The position numbers and the translations under genes are program-made. Shown here piece after piece: positions 24,401 through 36,100 of a stretch of 64,000 bases of DNA. Every line of letters starts with the position of its first letter. Positions within the stretch are counted from its first letter, which is position 1. The notes beneath the pieces were generated by a model, which ran no database searches, was not told where the DNA came from, and worked only from the letters and a program-made list of their open reading frames with translations. Source of the stretch: Plazaster borealis (lineage: Eukaryota > Echinodermata > Asteroidea > Forcipulatida > Labidiasteridae); contig CM037469.1 of NCBI GenBank assembly GCA_021014325.1, positions 16,108,201-16,172,200 on the forward strand, given 5' to 3'.

Positions 24401-27400
24401 TTGATCCAGTAACTAGGCTTATTCCACATTATTGTAGTTGTACATTACTGTTGCCAAGCATATATAAGGCCAAAAAGTGAAGAAAAAAAACAAAAACGGA
24501 AATAAAAATCGACAAAAAAAAAAAGAAGCGGATATCCGCTTTAAAGCGGAGATTTCACAGGCCTGTCTAATCCTCCTCGGTACAATAGCAAGGAGTAAAC
24601 GTTTATGACCCAATTCCAAAAGCAAAATAGATACACAAAATCCAAACCTTTGTACTCTGATAAAATTGGTTTGTCTTTTCCAATGCCAGGGTATGTTTTT
24701 AAAGCTTTTGAGTACTGAATCAAAACAAATTCAGGTGTAACCATGGTGTAACCATGGGTCTGGGGACGACTCAACAAAGAGTTATGGTAATATCAACAAC
24801 TCATCTTAAGATGAATCTTAGGGGTCGATTCACAAAAGCACTAAAATACAATTTAAAGCAAATGTACAACAATGGCAGGGCTACTTGTCAAAGACCAGTT
24901 TCCACACTTTGATGTGACCCAACATACATGAAATAACAAACCTGTGAAAATTTAAGCTAAATCGGTCATCGGAGTCATGAGAAAACAGTGAAAAACCCCA
25001 TTATATATTTTCACTGTTTTCAAACATCTGATTTTATCACCAGTGATAAAGACTAATTGTTTTACTCATTTCCTAAAAACTATAGCATTTCAAGCAAAAC
25101 TATTTCAAGGTAAGTTTTCCTGACCATGACCATCTTTATACCATGCAAGTTATGTGCAAATCTGTGAACATTTATGTTCTCAACCTTACAAATGTTGTAC
25201 ACACCCTTTAAGATGAGTTGTCAGTATTACCATAGTGATTTGTATTGTTACATCACACATTGCTTAGCAATTAAGACTGATTTGCAGTTAAGATCAATCT
25301 CAGCCCTTTGAGAAATCGAGACCAGGGCGATGTTATAAGTTAGCGTCCCAGCTATGTAGGTGTGATGTCACAATACAAATCACTATGGTTATAATAACAA
25401 CTCATCTAAAAGATTAATCTTAGTGCTTTGTGAAATCGGCGCCTGGTTTGTTTACAAAATACAAGTACATAAAGCATCCCTATTAAACACGAACTTACCT
25501 ATGACCGATCCAACAATGATACCAACGCCCAAGCCTTTGCTCAGTGCGATCTTCAGACATGGTCCTGTGAAACAAAGAAGCTTAAATTATTATTTATTGA
25601 TAGTAAATTTGTTTCTATACAAAATTATTTTGTTATTCATCAGACATTTGACCTTCCTTGAGGTGATAATGGAAAAAAAAAATGCAATCAAACCAATGAA
25701 ATAATTATTTTCCTGCCTGTTTTTTTTGCTGAAACAAACATTAGGGCTAGACAGCTCAGTTGATAGAGCGATGGCCCGTTAATCCGAAGGTTGCAGGTTC
25801 AAATCCCCTTCTAGCATGTCTAGTCATATTCTTCTTTGTTCAACCCAGGCATGATACAGTGTATTTGGTCCATGGGAAGAAAGTAAGAAAATTTAATTAC
25901 GTACACATGTTTTGGGAAAGAATATGTTTATTAAATTATTTATTTGAGGTAAAATTGTGTTTTAGATGATGTTTTAGAATCGCTTGTATGCACATGAATC
26001 TTAGTGGAAGACTTTTCAGGCTATTTAATCACAATGTTTTAAAATTTTTCCTGAGGGCCGAAAAATCGGAAATCAGACTAAAGTAGGAAGAATATCATGC
26101 CTGTTCAACCCAAAATTTAAAAGGAAATCGATTACATTTTGTTAGGTGACTGGCATAAGTATTGTTGTAGTCCAAGAATACTGGATTCTAACATGTTATC
26201 GCTCTTTTATTTTATTTTTTTATTTTATTTTTTTTACATTTAATTTTAGTCAACAGGAAATTATGACCAAATATGAAATAACAGAGCGATGTTATAAGTT
26301 AGGGTCCCAGCTATGTAGGTGTGTGGCATTATACTACAGTGCTAATTATATTAAAATAATATACTAATTATTTTTCAACTTAAAAAAAATACTACATGTA
26401 CATGTAGTGTCATAGTGACTAGCTAGTAGTAGTTATACTAAAAATACTACTTGATTGAGGTAGTAACCCCCAGTACTTCTACTACTTTGTTACTCGGCAG
26501 GATCCATAAGTTGGGACATCAAGTTAAAAGTATGCCGAGCCCAAGGAACAATTTATTAACATAACATTAACATAACAACAAGTGTCTTGCTTAACTTCTC
26601 AAGGACACAAGCTACTCTACAACTAAACAATACTACAGTACTAATACCTTGGTGATCACTAGCCCTGGTAGGACGTCAGTCAGTGCCACTGCACTGACGT
26701 CCTGGGTATAAAGCTTCTTTACAATGCGAACACAAATTTGACCACAATATTTTCCTATTTATACCTTATTCGAGAAGCTGGAATTTCGCTCATATATTCT
26801 TGGTGACATTTACTACACTTTGGATGAGTTCACAACTAACAAATATATCCATGGGTGAGATTATTTCCAAAAATATGTCTGAATTCTGCACTGTTATTTT
26901 AACCATCATGTACATGTGTACCGCTCGACCGTGTAAAATCATATGCGCATGTGTGAAATGCATAACAACCCGACATGGGCGTTTCATTTGTGGGCGTGTT
27001 TGTTTTCATTCTCGTCATACAGGTACGCATGGTGCTTGCTTAATCGGATATACACGTGCGTGTGTACAGCGGTTTTCGGCCAATCCTGGTTGCTATGCGT
27101 ATACAAAACTTGCACATGCGCGTTAGCCTTTACAAGCTCTTGGTTTATGACGTGCAGTGATGGAGCCGTAAATGTCAATATATTTTCACAAATAATAATA
27201 TCAAAGGAGAAAATTCAACAATTTTCAAACCGGCCTCCATGGAGTTCCGGCTACAAGGAACATGTGAGTAAAAGTTCAGCTTCCTCAATAAGGTAAAAAT
27301 ATGAAAAGTTTGAAGTGTAAATTATGTCGCAATGCTACGGGACCTTTATACCCTGGACTCCGTCGCGTTGATGTAATGGAGGAGTCCAACCTGGGCTAGG

Positions 27401-28061
27401 TGATCACCATTCTTCCAACCGCGTTGTCACTCATATCATACAGATCATGAGCCCAATCAACCTTTATTTTCTACCTCCATGGTTCAAGCATGGTTCCAAC
27501 CCCATAAATAGAGCTACTGACCCAGACCCTCCTGTCTTCCTGACCACCAGGGCCCAATTTCATAGAGCTGCTAAGCACAACGGTTTGCTTAGCATGAAAT
27601 TTCTTCCTTGATAAAAACAGGATTAGGCCTACCATCCAAATTTCCATGTGTTGCATATTGCTTGTTACTGGTATTCAGCTGTTGTTTGCTTATCCTGAAA
27701 ATCACGTGGAAATTTGGTTGGTAATCCTGTTTTTATCAAGGAAGAAATTTCATGCTAAGCAAAATTTTGTGCTTCAGCTCTATGAAATTGGGCCCAGTAA
27801 GCCACAGCTGATCATCAGCAGCTGATGTCAGTGATGATGAACCGGCCTCCCCTCATGTTGCCAATGATTGACAGTCCAACAAAACAAGTGTAATTTCAAG
27901 AATAATTTTTACAACCTCTCTACTCGAGGTCACAGTCTTTGCTTCAGTTCCTTACCATCAAGAAAGTTGAACTTTTCGAAGAATTCCACGTAGCATTCTT
28001 CTGGTAAAAGTAGCATAACAAGCCAGGGAAACATCCCTTCGTGTGTGTTGGCGGCCGCCAT
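21195..28061 (-). CDS. MPDU1: MPDU1 homologue (mannose-P-dolichol utilization defect 1), whole gene, five coding exons
   Basis: Joined exons (28061-27956, 25564-25499, 24239-24107, 22660-22456, 21440-21195) give 756 bases, 251 residues plus stop; human MPDU1 is 247. All introns are GT-AG and all phases join. Seen: a short N-terminal stretch with PEECY near residue 20, a lysine- and glycine-rich first membrane segment, the first PQ loop (KLPQIIKIL) at the start of exon 3, a conserved SFPFS/WGEALF join between exons 3 and 4, and the [16 protein letters not shown] and [10 protein letters not shown] motifs in exon 5. Known of the family: a multi-span PQ-loop protein of the ER (SLC66 family) needed for use of dolichol-P-mannose and dolichol-P-glucose in N-glycan, O-mannose and GPI-anchor assembly. 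The basic tail RRQGKKKE resembles the lysine-rich human end. It is divergent from the RSF1 homologue upstream. Introns 3 and 4 carry foldback DNA. Confidence 0.95.
21826..22044. mobile_element. Foldback (MITE-like) element in MPDU1 intron 4
   Basis: Two arms of about 75-80 bases, 21829-21903 and 21965-22042, are near-perfect inverted copies. Each reads TAGTCTTGGCCCAAGACGTC, then an AGTGTACTGCGC block, and ends toward the centre in a GCGCGCCCTCTT block. The loop is about 60 bases with no coding sequence. The structure fits a short non-autonomous DNA transposon; the superfamily is unknown. Confidence 0.75.
22070..22345 (+). repeat. tRNA-like SINE, family C copy
   Basis: Starts like a tRNA head (GGCTCAGTGGTTTCTTCTCT, then GTTTGATTCCCGG) and continues with the family body GGTTTTCAGTCCCTACC and GGGGTTTTCCTCC. 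The same body recurs at 32228-32480 and 40092-40345 and, in part, around 49440-49925. Family assignment is by comparing these copies. Confidence 0.65.
22456..22660 (-). CDS. MPDU1: MPDU1 exon 4
   Basis: The 205-base exon completes a serine codon and continues with [14 protein letters not shown], two membrane segments and [15 protein letters not shown], ending SK at donor AAG|GTAGGT. It leaves phase 0 for exon 5. The WGEALF and LLQ/LQGTN motifs match the family. Confidence 0.93.
23408..24092 (+). repeat. Long dispersed repeat ending GTAAAATTCAAG, interrupted by a palindrome
   Basis: Begins CAGGGCTTGAATTTGAG and ends CAGTCCAGTGTAAAATTCAAG. The same ends and middle (TACTCAACAGAATT, AAGTCAACATTTGAAC) are seen at about 4905-5525 and, more diverged, at 15200-16075. 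The copy here is split by the palindrome at 23641-23960, so that element arrived later. Reverse-orientation end fragments are at 13505-13605. Confidence 0.6.
23641..23960. mobile_element. Large palindrome (about 2 x 130 bp) of the 68-bp-unit / hammerhead-like family
   Basis: The arms run about 23681-23811 and 23820-23950 and are almost exact inverted copies around a very short centre. From outside in, each arm has part of a 68-bp unit (ATGGAAAGGTTTGCGGAAAC), a GGTTCT-GAAA-AGAACC hairpin, a GACGTTTCGATC block and a GATCAG/CTGATC stem. Flanking sequence at 23647-23680 extends the 68-bp unit on the left side only. It looks like two head-to-head copies of one element. Confidence 0.7.
24107..24239 (-). 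CDS. MPDU1: MPDU1 exon 3 (first PQ loop)
   Basis: This 133-base exon begins after CTTACAG and ends at TC|GTAAGT. It carries the PQ dipeptide in [19 protein letters not shown], then a membrane segment ([20 protein letters not shown]). The PQ-loop motif is the family signature. Confidence 0.93.
24880..25213 (+). repeat. Foldback repeat, TTAAAGGGTGTGTACAAC subfamily, truncated
   Basis: Right half of the element also found complete at 17082-17432 and 35727-36078, ending in CAAATGTTGTACACACCCTTTAA. Lies in MPDU1 intron 2. Confidence 0.6.
25499..25564 (-). CDS. MPDU1: MPDU1 exon 2
   Basis: The acceptor TTTCACAG precedes a 66-base exon ending at AG|GTAAG. It encodes [24 protein letters not shown] sequence, which matches the first membrane segment of MPDU1. 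Phase 1 at both ends. Confidence 0.93.
25742..25850 (+). repeat. tRNA-derived SINE, family A copy
   Basis: Box A-like CAGCTCAGTTGATAGAGCGA and box B-like GGTTGCAGGTTCAAATCCC, followed by TTCTTTGTTCAACCC. The same arrangement is at 9205, 32783 and 59805. Lies just upstream of MPDU1 exon 2 on the opposite strand. Confidence 0.7.
27550..27795. mobile_element. Foldback element, GGCCCAATTTCATAGAGCTG family
   Basis: Terminal inverted repeats of about 100 bases begin GGCCCAATTTCATAGAGCTG and enclose a short loop. A possible 3-bp target duplication (CAG) flanks it. Relatives are at 1374-1950, 13225-13404, 44575-45255 and 58536-58665. Lies in MPDU1 intron 1. Confidence 0.75.
27956..28061 (-). CDS. 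MPDU1: MPDU1 exon 1 (start codon)
   Basis: ATG at 28061, with A at -3 and G at +4, encodes 35 codons plus one base ([11 protein letters not shown]...NFLD, then G) and ends at donor G|GTAAG. The ORF runs open upstream of this ATG, but that part lies in a repeat with a G tract, so this start is preferred; it also gives a family-like N-terminus with the PEECY motif. Confidence 0.9.
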
Positions 28062-28720
28062 TGTTGAATGTGGTCGCGAGAGGGCTCGATAAAAAGGTCG
28101 GGGGGGGGGGGGTTGGGTTCGAAGGCGCTTCCCGGACCTTTTGCGTGTCCCTCCCCCACACAAAATTCTACAAAGAAAAAACTATGCATAATGTTTGAAG
28201 ACCATTCTACAAAAAGACCCTGAATGTTTGTAGCTAGAGTTGGCACATTAATACTGTACAAAAGTGGATGCCGCATGAACAGCACTCTTTTGCACGGCGC
28301 TAGTTTGGTGGGTGCCCTGTATCTGATGGGGGTTGGGGTCCATTTTTGCAGTTCAGGGGTCTTTTTGTAGACAAAATGGACTTCAAACGTGCATTGTGTT
28401 TTCTTTGTAAAATTTTGTGTGGGGGAGGGACATGCAAAAGGTCTTGGGGGGGGAGGGTTCGAAGCGCCTTCCGTGCATGGCATCCTCCAACATACGATGC
28501 ATGTTTACAATAAACATAGAGCGGGATTTGAATCTGCGACCTCCGAATTATTGTACAATATTAATGTGCCAACTCTAGCTACAAACATTCAGGGTCTTTT
28601 TGTAGAATGGTCTTCAAACATTATGCATAGTTTTTTTCTTTGTAGAATTTTGTGTGGGGGAGGGACATGCAAAAGGTCCGTGAAGCGCCTTCCATGGCAC
28701 CCCCCCCCCCCCCCCCCCTC
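28062..28720. repeat. Three copies of one repeat abutting the MPDU1 start
   Basis: Copy 1 (about 28085-28265) is inverted relative to copy 2 (about 28345-28490) and copy 3 (about 28545-28700). All share CTTTGTA-AATTTTGTGTGGGGGAGGGACA, CAAAAGGTC and a GGGTCTTTTTGTAGA block. Each has a homopolymer, G12-G13 near 28099 and C19 at 28700-28718. Pieces of SINE family A (GTTGGCACATTAAT, GATTTGAATC) are built into copies 1 and 3. Confidence 0.7.
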
Positions 28721-28739
28721 TAGCTAGAAACAGAGCTAT

Positions 28740-29970
28740 CTAGATCAATGTTGACAGTCCTCCATTTTAATTAATTTGTCAATATCTCCTTGGGGTGCAA
28801 GTCAGAAGCGATTCAAAACTGCCGTACGTATAGCCAGGGATGCGGCACTGGAGAGGGATCAAATAATTATCCTTACCAATCCTGTAAAACCTGCGAGCCA
28901 CCGTTGTATTAACGCTTGTGCCCGAAGGTGCTCAGGGTTGGGGTGTAATAACTGTGTTTGGGACACAAATCGTGTTCTAATGGTCTGAACAGATGAATCT
29001 AAGTTCACTGAACACACACACTAAAGATTTTAACATTCTGGCAATTGACACGTTGGTTCATTGATGCATGGAGAGGTAGATCGATGACAGACAGATGACA
29101 GACAGCTTGTTGATACACTGAGAGGCGGAAAGTTTGGTACTGCTTAATTGCCGCCTTGGCTCAGACCACAGATTATAGAGCGCCTTCGGCGCTCTATAAT
29201 CTTTGCTCAGACCCACATTTTGTGACTGGCCTACCCGGTGAATGACCTCTAGGGCAAAATCGGTTCAGCCACTCTTTTAAGGACTGTTCAGGGAGTTGGA
29301 TGAACATTAATTTCTGCGAAATCGAAAGAAAAAAAAGCCGTTGTAATTAACAAAAATATAAATAAGTGCCTACGGCCTGAGCACCTTCGTGGCTCGTAGT
29401 GTTTTACATTACCCACGGTGGTTTTTACCGTAAACTAACGGAAGAAAAGTGTGTTTTTTTCCACGGGAGTAGGTTCTAGTGGGGATGCGGGGTGTATTGT
29501 GTAGGCTTCTACCCCCCCGGATTATGATCTGCTTGAAGGCCACGCCCATGGATATATTTTCCACTATTATTTTGTTTGTTGCGACAGTCTTGTGAAATGA
29601 AGTTGGAAGGGGCGGGATGGATAGAAGAAGGGGGGAGGGGGTAACATGCTTCATCCTGCCTAATCATGGAGGCAGGAATCCATGGTCTAATCCTCCATCG
29701 TCAATCAAACCTTTGTTCCCAAAGAAGCCGCTCTGTTTTATTCTTCAGTTTCATGAACGACGGACTATGAATAAAAAGGAACATAATAAACGATTTTGAC
29801 AGAAATTATTTCGTACAATGATGTACCAAAATATAATACAAACAATGGAAAAAGAAAACAAAGCTTGCACACTACGCTTGCACATTGTCGCATTATTTAC
29901 ATTGTCTTTGAATAGCGCCCTCATCGACAGTGTTGGATAATTTGAGCCATTAAGTTCATTATAAAGAGAA
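28740..29970. other. Space between MPDU1 and RSF1
   Basis: Divergent upstream DNA of the two genes. It holds a perfect 15-bp-stem hairpin at 29170-29202 and short G/C-rich runs around 29510 and 29610-29640. No CpG island, TATA box or conserved coding sequence was recognised; the last 60 bases before the RSF1 ATG are AT-rich. Confidence 0.5.
29170..29202. other. Perfect hairpin, 15-bp stem with TTC loop
   Basis: AGATTATAGAGCGCC, then TTC, then the exact reverse complement. Both sides are flanked by similar sequence (CTCAGACCACA and CTCAGACCCACA), so it may be the tip of a larger, decayed foldback. Function unknown. Confidence 0.6.
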
Positions 29971-30100
29971 ATGGCGTCCGTAAATACATGTCCAGATTTC
30001 GCCGTTGTTTGCTCGTTTTTAGAGCGTTATGGCGAACATTTGCAGCTGCCCGAGATCACCATAACTGACTTTGAGACTGCTATTAGCTATGCCCACTGTG
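29971..30100 (+). CDS. RSF1: RSF1 exon 1 (start codon)
   Basis: ATG at 29971 in the context GAGAAATGG, 43 codons plus one base, donor GTG|GTAAGA. It encodes MASVNTCPDFAVVCSFLERY and continues to AHC, matching the family N-terminus, which supports this start. Confidence 0.93.
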
Positions 30101-33100
30101 GTAAGAGACATTTGTGTGGTTTTTCAGAGAGGAATTTGGATTACATGTGACCTTTTTTTAACCACTGCGCTGTTTTACGTTTGTCCCGTGTGTGTGTATG
30201 GCTGCATGCTGTACTATTAATTTAAACACACGACATTGCCTTCAACTTGGTGCTTGTGTGCTCAGTGTGCCCCGGTGTTTCGGTGTCGTTTCTCTTTGAA
30301 TACATTGTAATTTCTTTGTTTAGTTTACGTATTGTAGATCCTATATTATCAAGGAGTATGTTTCTTCGAGGGAAAAATGCTAGGTTTCTTTCCTGTTCAC
30401 ATTAATATGATGATCCAATTTAATTTTGGCATTTTGTATCGTAGGAGGTCCTGTTTTCAGGGCGTCCCTGAAATCGATGCAAATCTTTTACCTCTCTGCG
30501 CGCGATGTAAACAGTCCCTAGATACAATTTTTGTGGTTTGACTTGCCAAGCAAAGAGTTTCCTCTCCTTTGACCAAAACTTAGAATTATGTGAGGCTCCA
30601 CTGGCAAGTTGCACTTGTATTGCAAAAATTTGTGGTATTTTAGGCATTTCTACAAGGTACAAAAATATGTCATACTGTCGGGGCCATAAAAACAAATTTG
30701 CCCGCCGAAAAAGTTTCATCGAACAATATTTTCAATTCACAATTCACGATGATAAAATCATGTGACTTAAAATTCTGCTGAGCATTCTGGGGAAAAAAAT
30801 ACAGAGGCTTAAAGAAGCCATGTGCCTTATATCATTTTCTAACAGTCTGGAGATTTTTTTTTTAAACCCTCATATCATTTATTATTAATAACATTAAAAT
30901 TTAAACATTGGCTTGGTGATTCAAATATCACTGTTTATTGATATGCTTTATTATGAATGTTAAGAAACATAAAAAGATTCAAAACTTTTAAAAAAATCAG
31001 ATTTGAAAGCCAAGACTTATTGACAATTTTTTTTTATAGTTTTTTTTTTTATAGTTTTTGCAAATTACCATCGTAATTTTTAAAATTAAATAAAAAATAT
31101 TTTGAATAAAATGAAGAAAACTGCTGGCTATAGAGTCATACACAACGTCTCACAGAACACTTGAAGTCACTGCAGATGTTTCTTCTGTGTATGGCTTCAC
31201 CAGGACACCATACTTTCTTGTTTGCCTCGAAAACAGGTCAAACTCAAAACACGGGGACGCTATTGAAGTCATCGAAGATCGGTGCGTGGTGTGAAAGTTT
31301 CAACGTCTATCAAGTTTTAATATATTTTTACATACTTCTTATAAACAAAGGAAGGTAATTAGGGCATCAGTTGATATATGGCATCATTATTTTGTTTTCA
31401 ATTCAAAGAAAAAGGCATAGTACATCGAAAACCGGACACGGGAGGGTATTTAAACAAATTGTTCAAGACCAACTTCAACTCAAGTCAACAAAATCGATTG
31501 TCGACTTTGGAATACAGCTGGAATCTACGGCTAGTGTTCATTCACTGTCAAGTTCACATACGGCATGTAGAGGATAATCAGCAGTCTGGGTTTTTTTTTT
31601 TCGTTTTTTTTTTCTGCAGTGCTATTGCCTTTAACTTGAGCCTTTCTATCTACAGTAGGTTTGCCAAATAATAATTACATGAATTTTGTATATTGTGCAG
31701 TGGTACATGTATTTTGATATGTCTTAGGGTGGGCATTAAAAGGCTTTTTAGTCTTATTTTGGAGCCCGACAACACAGGTGAATACAGGTGAATACGTGTG
31801 CAGAAGGGCATTTGACCACCAGCGGAACATTGGCCCATGGGTGGTCGCAACACTAGGCTGCTTCTGCTGGCAGGTGGCGTGATTGAGCATTGACAAGGAA
31901 GGAGTAATGGAGTCATCACCAATTTTGATCTGGAGTTTTTCCATGATAATTACCGAATATCACGTACAGCGAGCCCCGTTCTAAGTCAAGAAGAGAAACT
32001 TGAGAGGAGACAAAAATTACCAAGGTCCACTGTCGTTCTCACTCTATGCACCGACTGATATATTATTATGACACTGTGGACTCCACAATCACATCAATCA
32101 GACATCCAAGTTACAGGTGGGCATTCCCAACTGTAACAACAGAGTAGTCCGTAAACACTCGAGTTGGGACGGTCCCAAATATAGATGGGACAATTCTACA
32201 GTTGGGACGGATCAGTAACAATAACATTCAGGTTGGCTCAGTGGTTTGTCCCCACTGCCTTTCACCTCTGTGGACCCTGGGTCGAACCTAGGACAGGAAC
32301 TTTGCATTAAGATTGGGTTTTCAGTCCCTACCCTATTCCATGGGTTTCCCTAATTGGGGTTTTCCTCACACATCTAGTACATTTCTTCATCGTCTTCTGT
32401 ACACAGGTATCTTCAGGCCTACAGGTCACAGTGCTAGTCGCTTTTTAGGTTCCCTTGGTTTCATTACTAGAAAGATATATAACTAATAACAAAGTGACAT
32501 GTCTACTTATCTTTTCTAGTTTATTTTAATATTAATTTCAGAAATTTAATTTCCTTTTTTTTTCAGTCCCTCCTCTGTTACAGGATCTTATCATCAAATT
32601 GATGAAAAAAGCCAGGAAGTCATTTCATCTTGAGAAATGGCAGAAATATCTCGCAAAGGTAAACAAATGAAAACAATTATCACCCAGACTTGTAATTTGG
32701 TTGTATTTTAAAGAAATGAAATAGTCACAGGTTTGAATAGCCTCTGACTGGCACCCCCGAACAAAGATATTGACAAAATAGGGAGACCGCCGACATAAGG
32801 GCTAGAGCTCAGTTGGTGGAGCGTTGGCATGTTAATCCAGAGGTTGCAGGATCGAATCCCACTGTAGTAAATAATTCTTTGTTCAACCCAAAATTAAAGA
32901 AATGAAAGCAATAGTTTTAAACCGAGAACTGATTTGTTCTAAAAACCAAGAAATAATTGTTTAACATATATTGTAGTTTTTGTTTTATTGTAAAGCTGAT
33001 TTTTTTGTACATATGTTCAAATATTGTAAGTGAGTGTTAAATTATACGACAATTATTTTTCCATTTATGAATTCTCAGAGCCTGCTCAACACCATGCTTT

Positions 33101-36100
33101 AAACTGTAATTTATTGGGTCAATTCGTTTTAAAGGTATTATACAGGATTGGTAGAGCTGACAAAAATAGTCGCAGACAGTGTTCATGTTTTGTGTGATCA
33201 ACCATATACATGAAATAACAAACCTCTGAAAAATTTGGGCTAAGTCCGTTGTGTGAGTCCAGAGAAAGTAGTGAAAAACCATGCACAATTTCCAGCATGT
33301 AAACACATTGTCCTTATTTTTGGTTGTAACGACCAAAATCAGCTATTGTGTTGTTTTATGGTTTTTAGTTACGGTTATCTCAAATATGACTTCATTTCAG
33401 ACGGAAATATTCCACAGAAAAAAAGGTTCTAGTATGAACTTCATATATATCAGTAAGTTTTCAGACTAAAATTAAACAAAGATGTTTTGTATCTTTAACA
33501 ATCCTGTATAATACCTTTAAACCTTCATTCCTGACACTACAGTCGACACCATCTCTGGGTTTAAGATGTTGGTTTTTAATACTTTTTTTTATTTTTTAGA
33601 TGTGCCGAGAGCGGTTCTCGGAAGTAGCTGCATGGGAAGTGGAGCGATTTGGCTTTGCCGCCAGTAAGAGAGAGATTAAAATCTCAATCATCAGGGTGAG
33701 TACTTAAGTCAATTAAAACCCTTAAAGGGTCTGTATACGTTTGGTAATGACTCTGAAAATCAATGGCAATAAAAACCTACTTGGTAAGAAGTACAGCAGC
33801 TTTGGATAGTGTAATGCATTTTGAGAAACTGTTCACTTCGAAAATCTGCGGTTATGGAAAAAAGATATCCCTTTTTATCCCCCAAAATGTTTCTCAGATT
33901 GTGTATCCAATTGCAGATTATTCTTCCTGCATGGACATAACCGCTCCAGATTTTTAGGCAATATCTCAAAATCGCCACCACCTTTTGAAATGAAATTTTC
34001 ACAGGTTAGTTTTATGGTATCTACAACTATATAGGATTGAAAAAAACAGTGGGTTCCAATTGCCAAACGTATACAATCTTTTTAAATCCCTTAAGTGAGC
34101 ACTGATAACACTATACAATTGTTGCACGCTGTGACGGGGTCCTGGTGTTTTGTACACCCAAGAGGGCGAATGTCACCCGAGGCAAAGCGGAAGGTGCCAT
34201 TTTGCCCCCGAGGGTGTACAAAACACCATAGACCCCATCATAGAGCATGCAACAATTGTTTTGTTATACCGCGGTAATAGATTCGTCTTCTTTGGAGGCG
34301 ATCTGTTGTCATCTTCCAACATTATTACAACAAAATTGGGACAATTATAAAAGCAGACTTTATGATATTGGGCTTAAAGGCACTGTACACGTTAGGTAAT
34401 TACTCAAAACTTGATAACGAGCAACGGCGAGCTGTTGATAGTATAAAACATTGTGAGAAACGACTCCCTCTGAAGTAACGTAGTTTTTGAGAAAGAGGTA
34501 ATTTCTCACTAAAATAATAAAAGACTTCTTGCAAGAAGCCTTTTATTCCTATCTGAAAGCACACAAATTTCTACAACAAGGAGGTTTTTTTTTCTTCAAC
34601 ATTTTCTTGCATCTTCGATGACCAATTGAGCCCAAATTTTCACAGGCTTGTTATTTTATGCATATGTTGGGATACACCAAGTGAGAACACTGGTCTTTGA
34701 CAATTACCAAACGTGTTCAGTGCCTTTAAGTGGAATTGTAGGTTGTTGTGATACATGTACCCACATACAGGCCTCTTACTTCATGGATGCAACAGAAGCA
34801 GTTGCTTGCATGCATTGGTGCCCTTTGAAATGTTCCAGTACAAATTTATATTTCGCCCTGAGGTGCCCTTTACAAAACAAAATGATGTGGAATGATCTTT
34901 GATGGGTGTTGTCTTGTCTACTGTCCAATTTCATCAATGATCAATGATCTATTCCACGTACTGCATCTCTTTTTTACAGGCATGTGAGACCTCCGCTGTT
35001 AAGCGGAAATCCGCGTTTTTTATGTGCCCAATCCGCGTTTTTATTGCGGGTTCCGCTTTTTTCCCGTCTCCGCCGTGAGTGGCCGGCCCGCTTTTTAAAA
35101 TTTTTGTTTACCTCCATTATCGAGCAGCAAGTAATTTAACTGCACAACACTCACACAGAGAAGGGGAACCTGGCATCGGGAAGCACTTAAAATGCTATTT
35201 GATTTAGACAAGTGAGTCGGTGGCTAGACCCGGTAAAATGCTCCGTGCATGCTTCGCGTTAGTCTTTGATTCATGTGATTACAGTCGTTGTTGTTCATTT
35301 TTCGTTAAGCACGATGTCCCATTATACTTACCCATGTCGTCGTCCCGTTCCACCAAGAGAGGGCGCATTACTAAAAAATGTATTAGAAAGCCAACACCTT
35401 GAGCCAAGACTAGGCGCACACGGTTTTTCATGTGTGTGTGGTACATGTACCCATTGATCTCTTATACCTGACTGTAGTGCTGGCCCAAAATTCGGACACG
35501 TACAAATAGCGCTGGCCCAAAATCCGGACACTGAAAAAATAATTTGTCCTCTTTTTTTTCCATGACCCGCTCACATGCCTGTTGGAACTCCTTGCCTGGT
35601 GCATGTTTCCCTCCAGCGTACAATCTAGACTGCTTTAAGAGGAATGTCAATTCCTACCTTCAGCTCCCCTGGGTTATTTTCATCTTTAATGTTTGTCTTC
35701 TTGTAGCCCCTTACTAAGAGTGGCTTTAAAGGGTGTGTACAACATTGGTAAGAATGAAAATATAAATGCTCACAGATTTGCACATAACTTACATGGTATA
35801 AAGATGGTCATGATAGAAAACTTCCTTTGAAATAGTTTTGCTTGAAATGCCATAGTTTTTACGAAATGATTAAAATAATAGTATTTTCCTGCAGGATAAA
35901 TTCCGATGTTTGAAAAAAAAGGTAAAACACATAAGTTTTTTTTTCACTGTTTTCTCGTGACTCCGAAGACCGATTTAGCTTAAACTTTCACAGGTTTGTT
36001 ATTTCATGTATATATTGGGTCACATCGAGTTTGGATACAGGTCTTTGGCAATTACCAATGTTGTACACACCCTTTAAGCCATGTTTGGGGCAAACTTACA

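Noticed and set aside
27944..28483. 179-codon minus-strand open frame across the MPDU1 start
   Set aside because: It runs through the triplicated repeat and G tracts in a frame other than MPDU1; low-complexity and repeat-derived.
28776..28988. 70-codon plus-strand frame (KRFKTAVRIARDAALERDQI)
   Set aside because: It looks somewhat protein-like and could be a retrotransposon fragment, but no family motif could be named, so it is not called.
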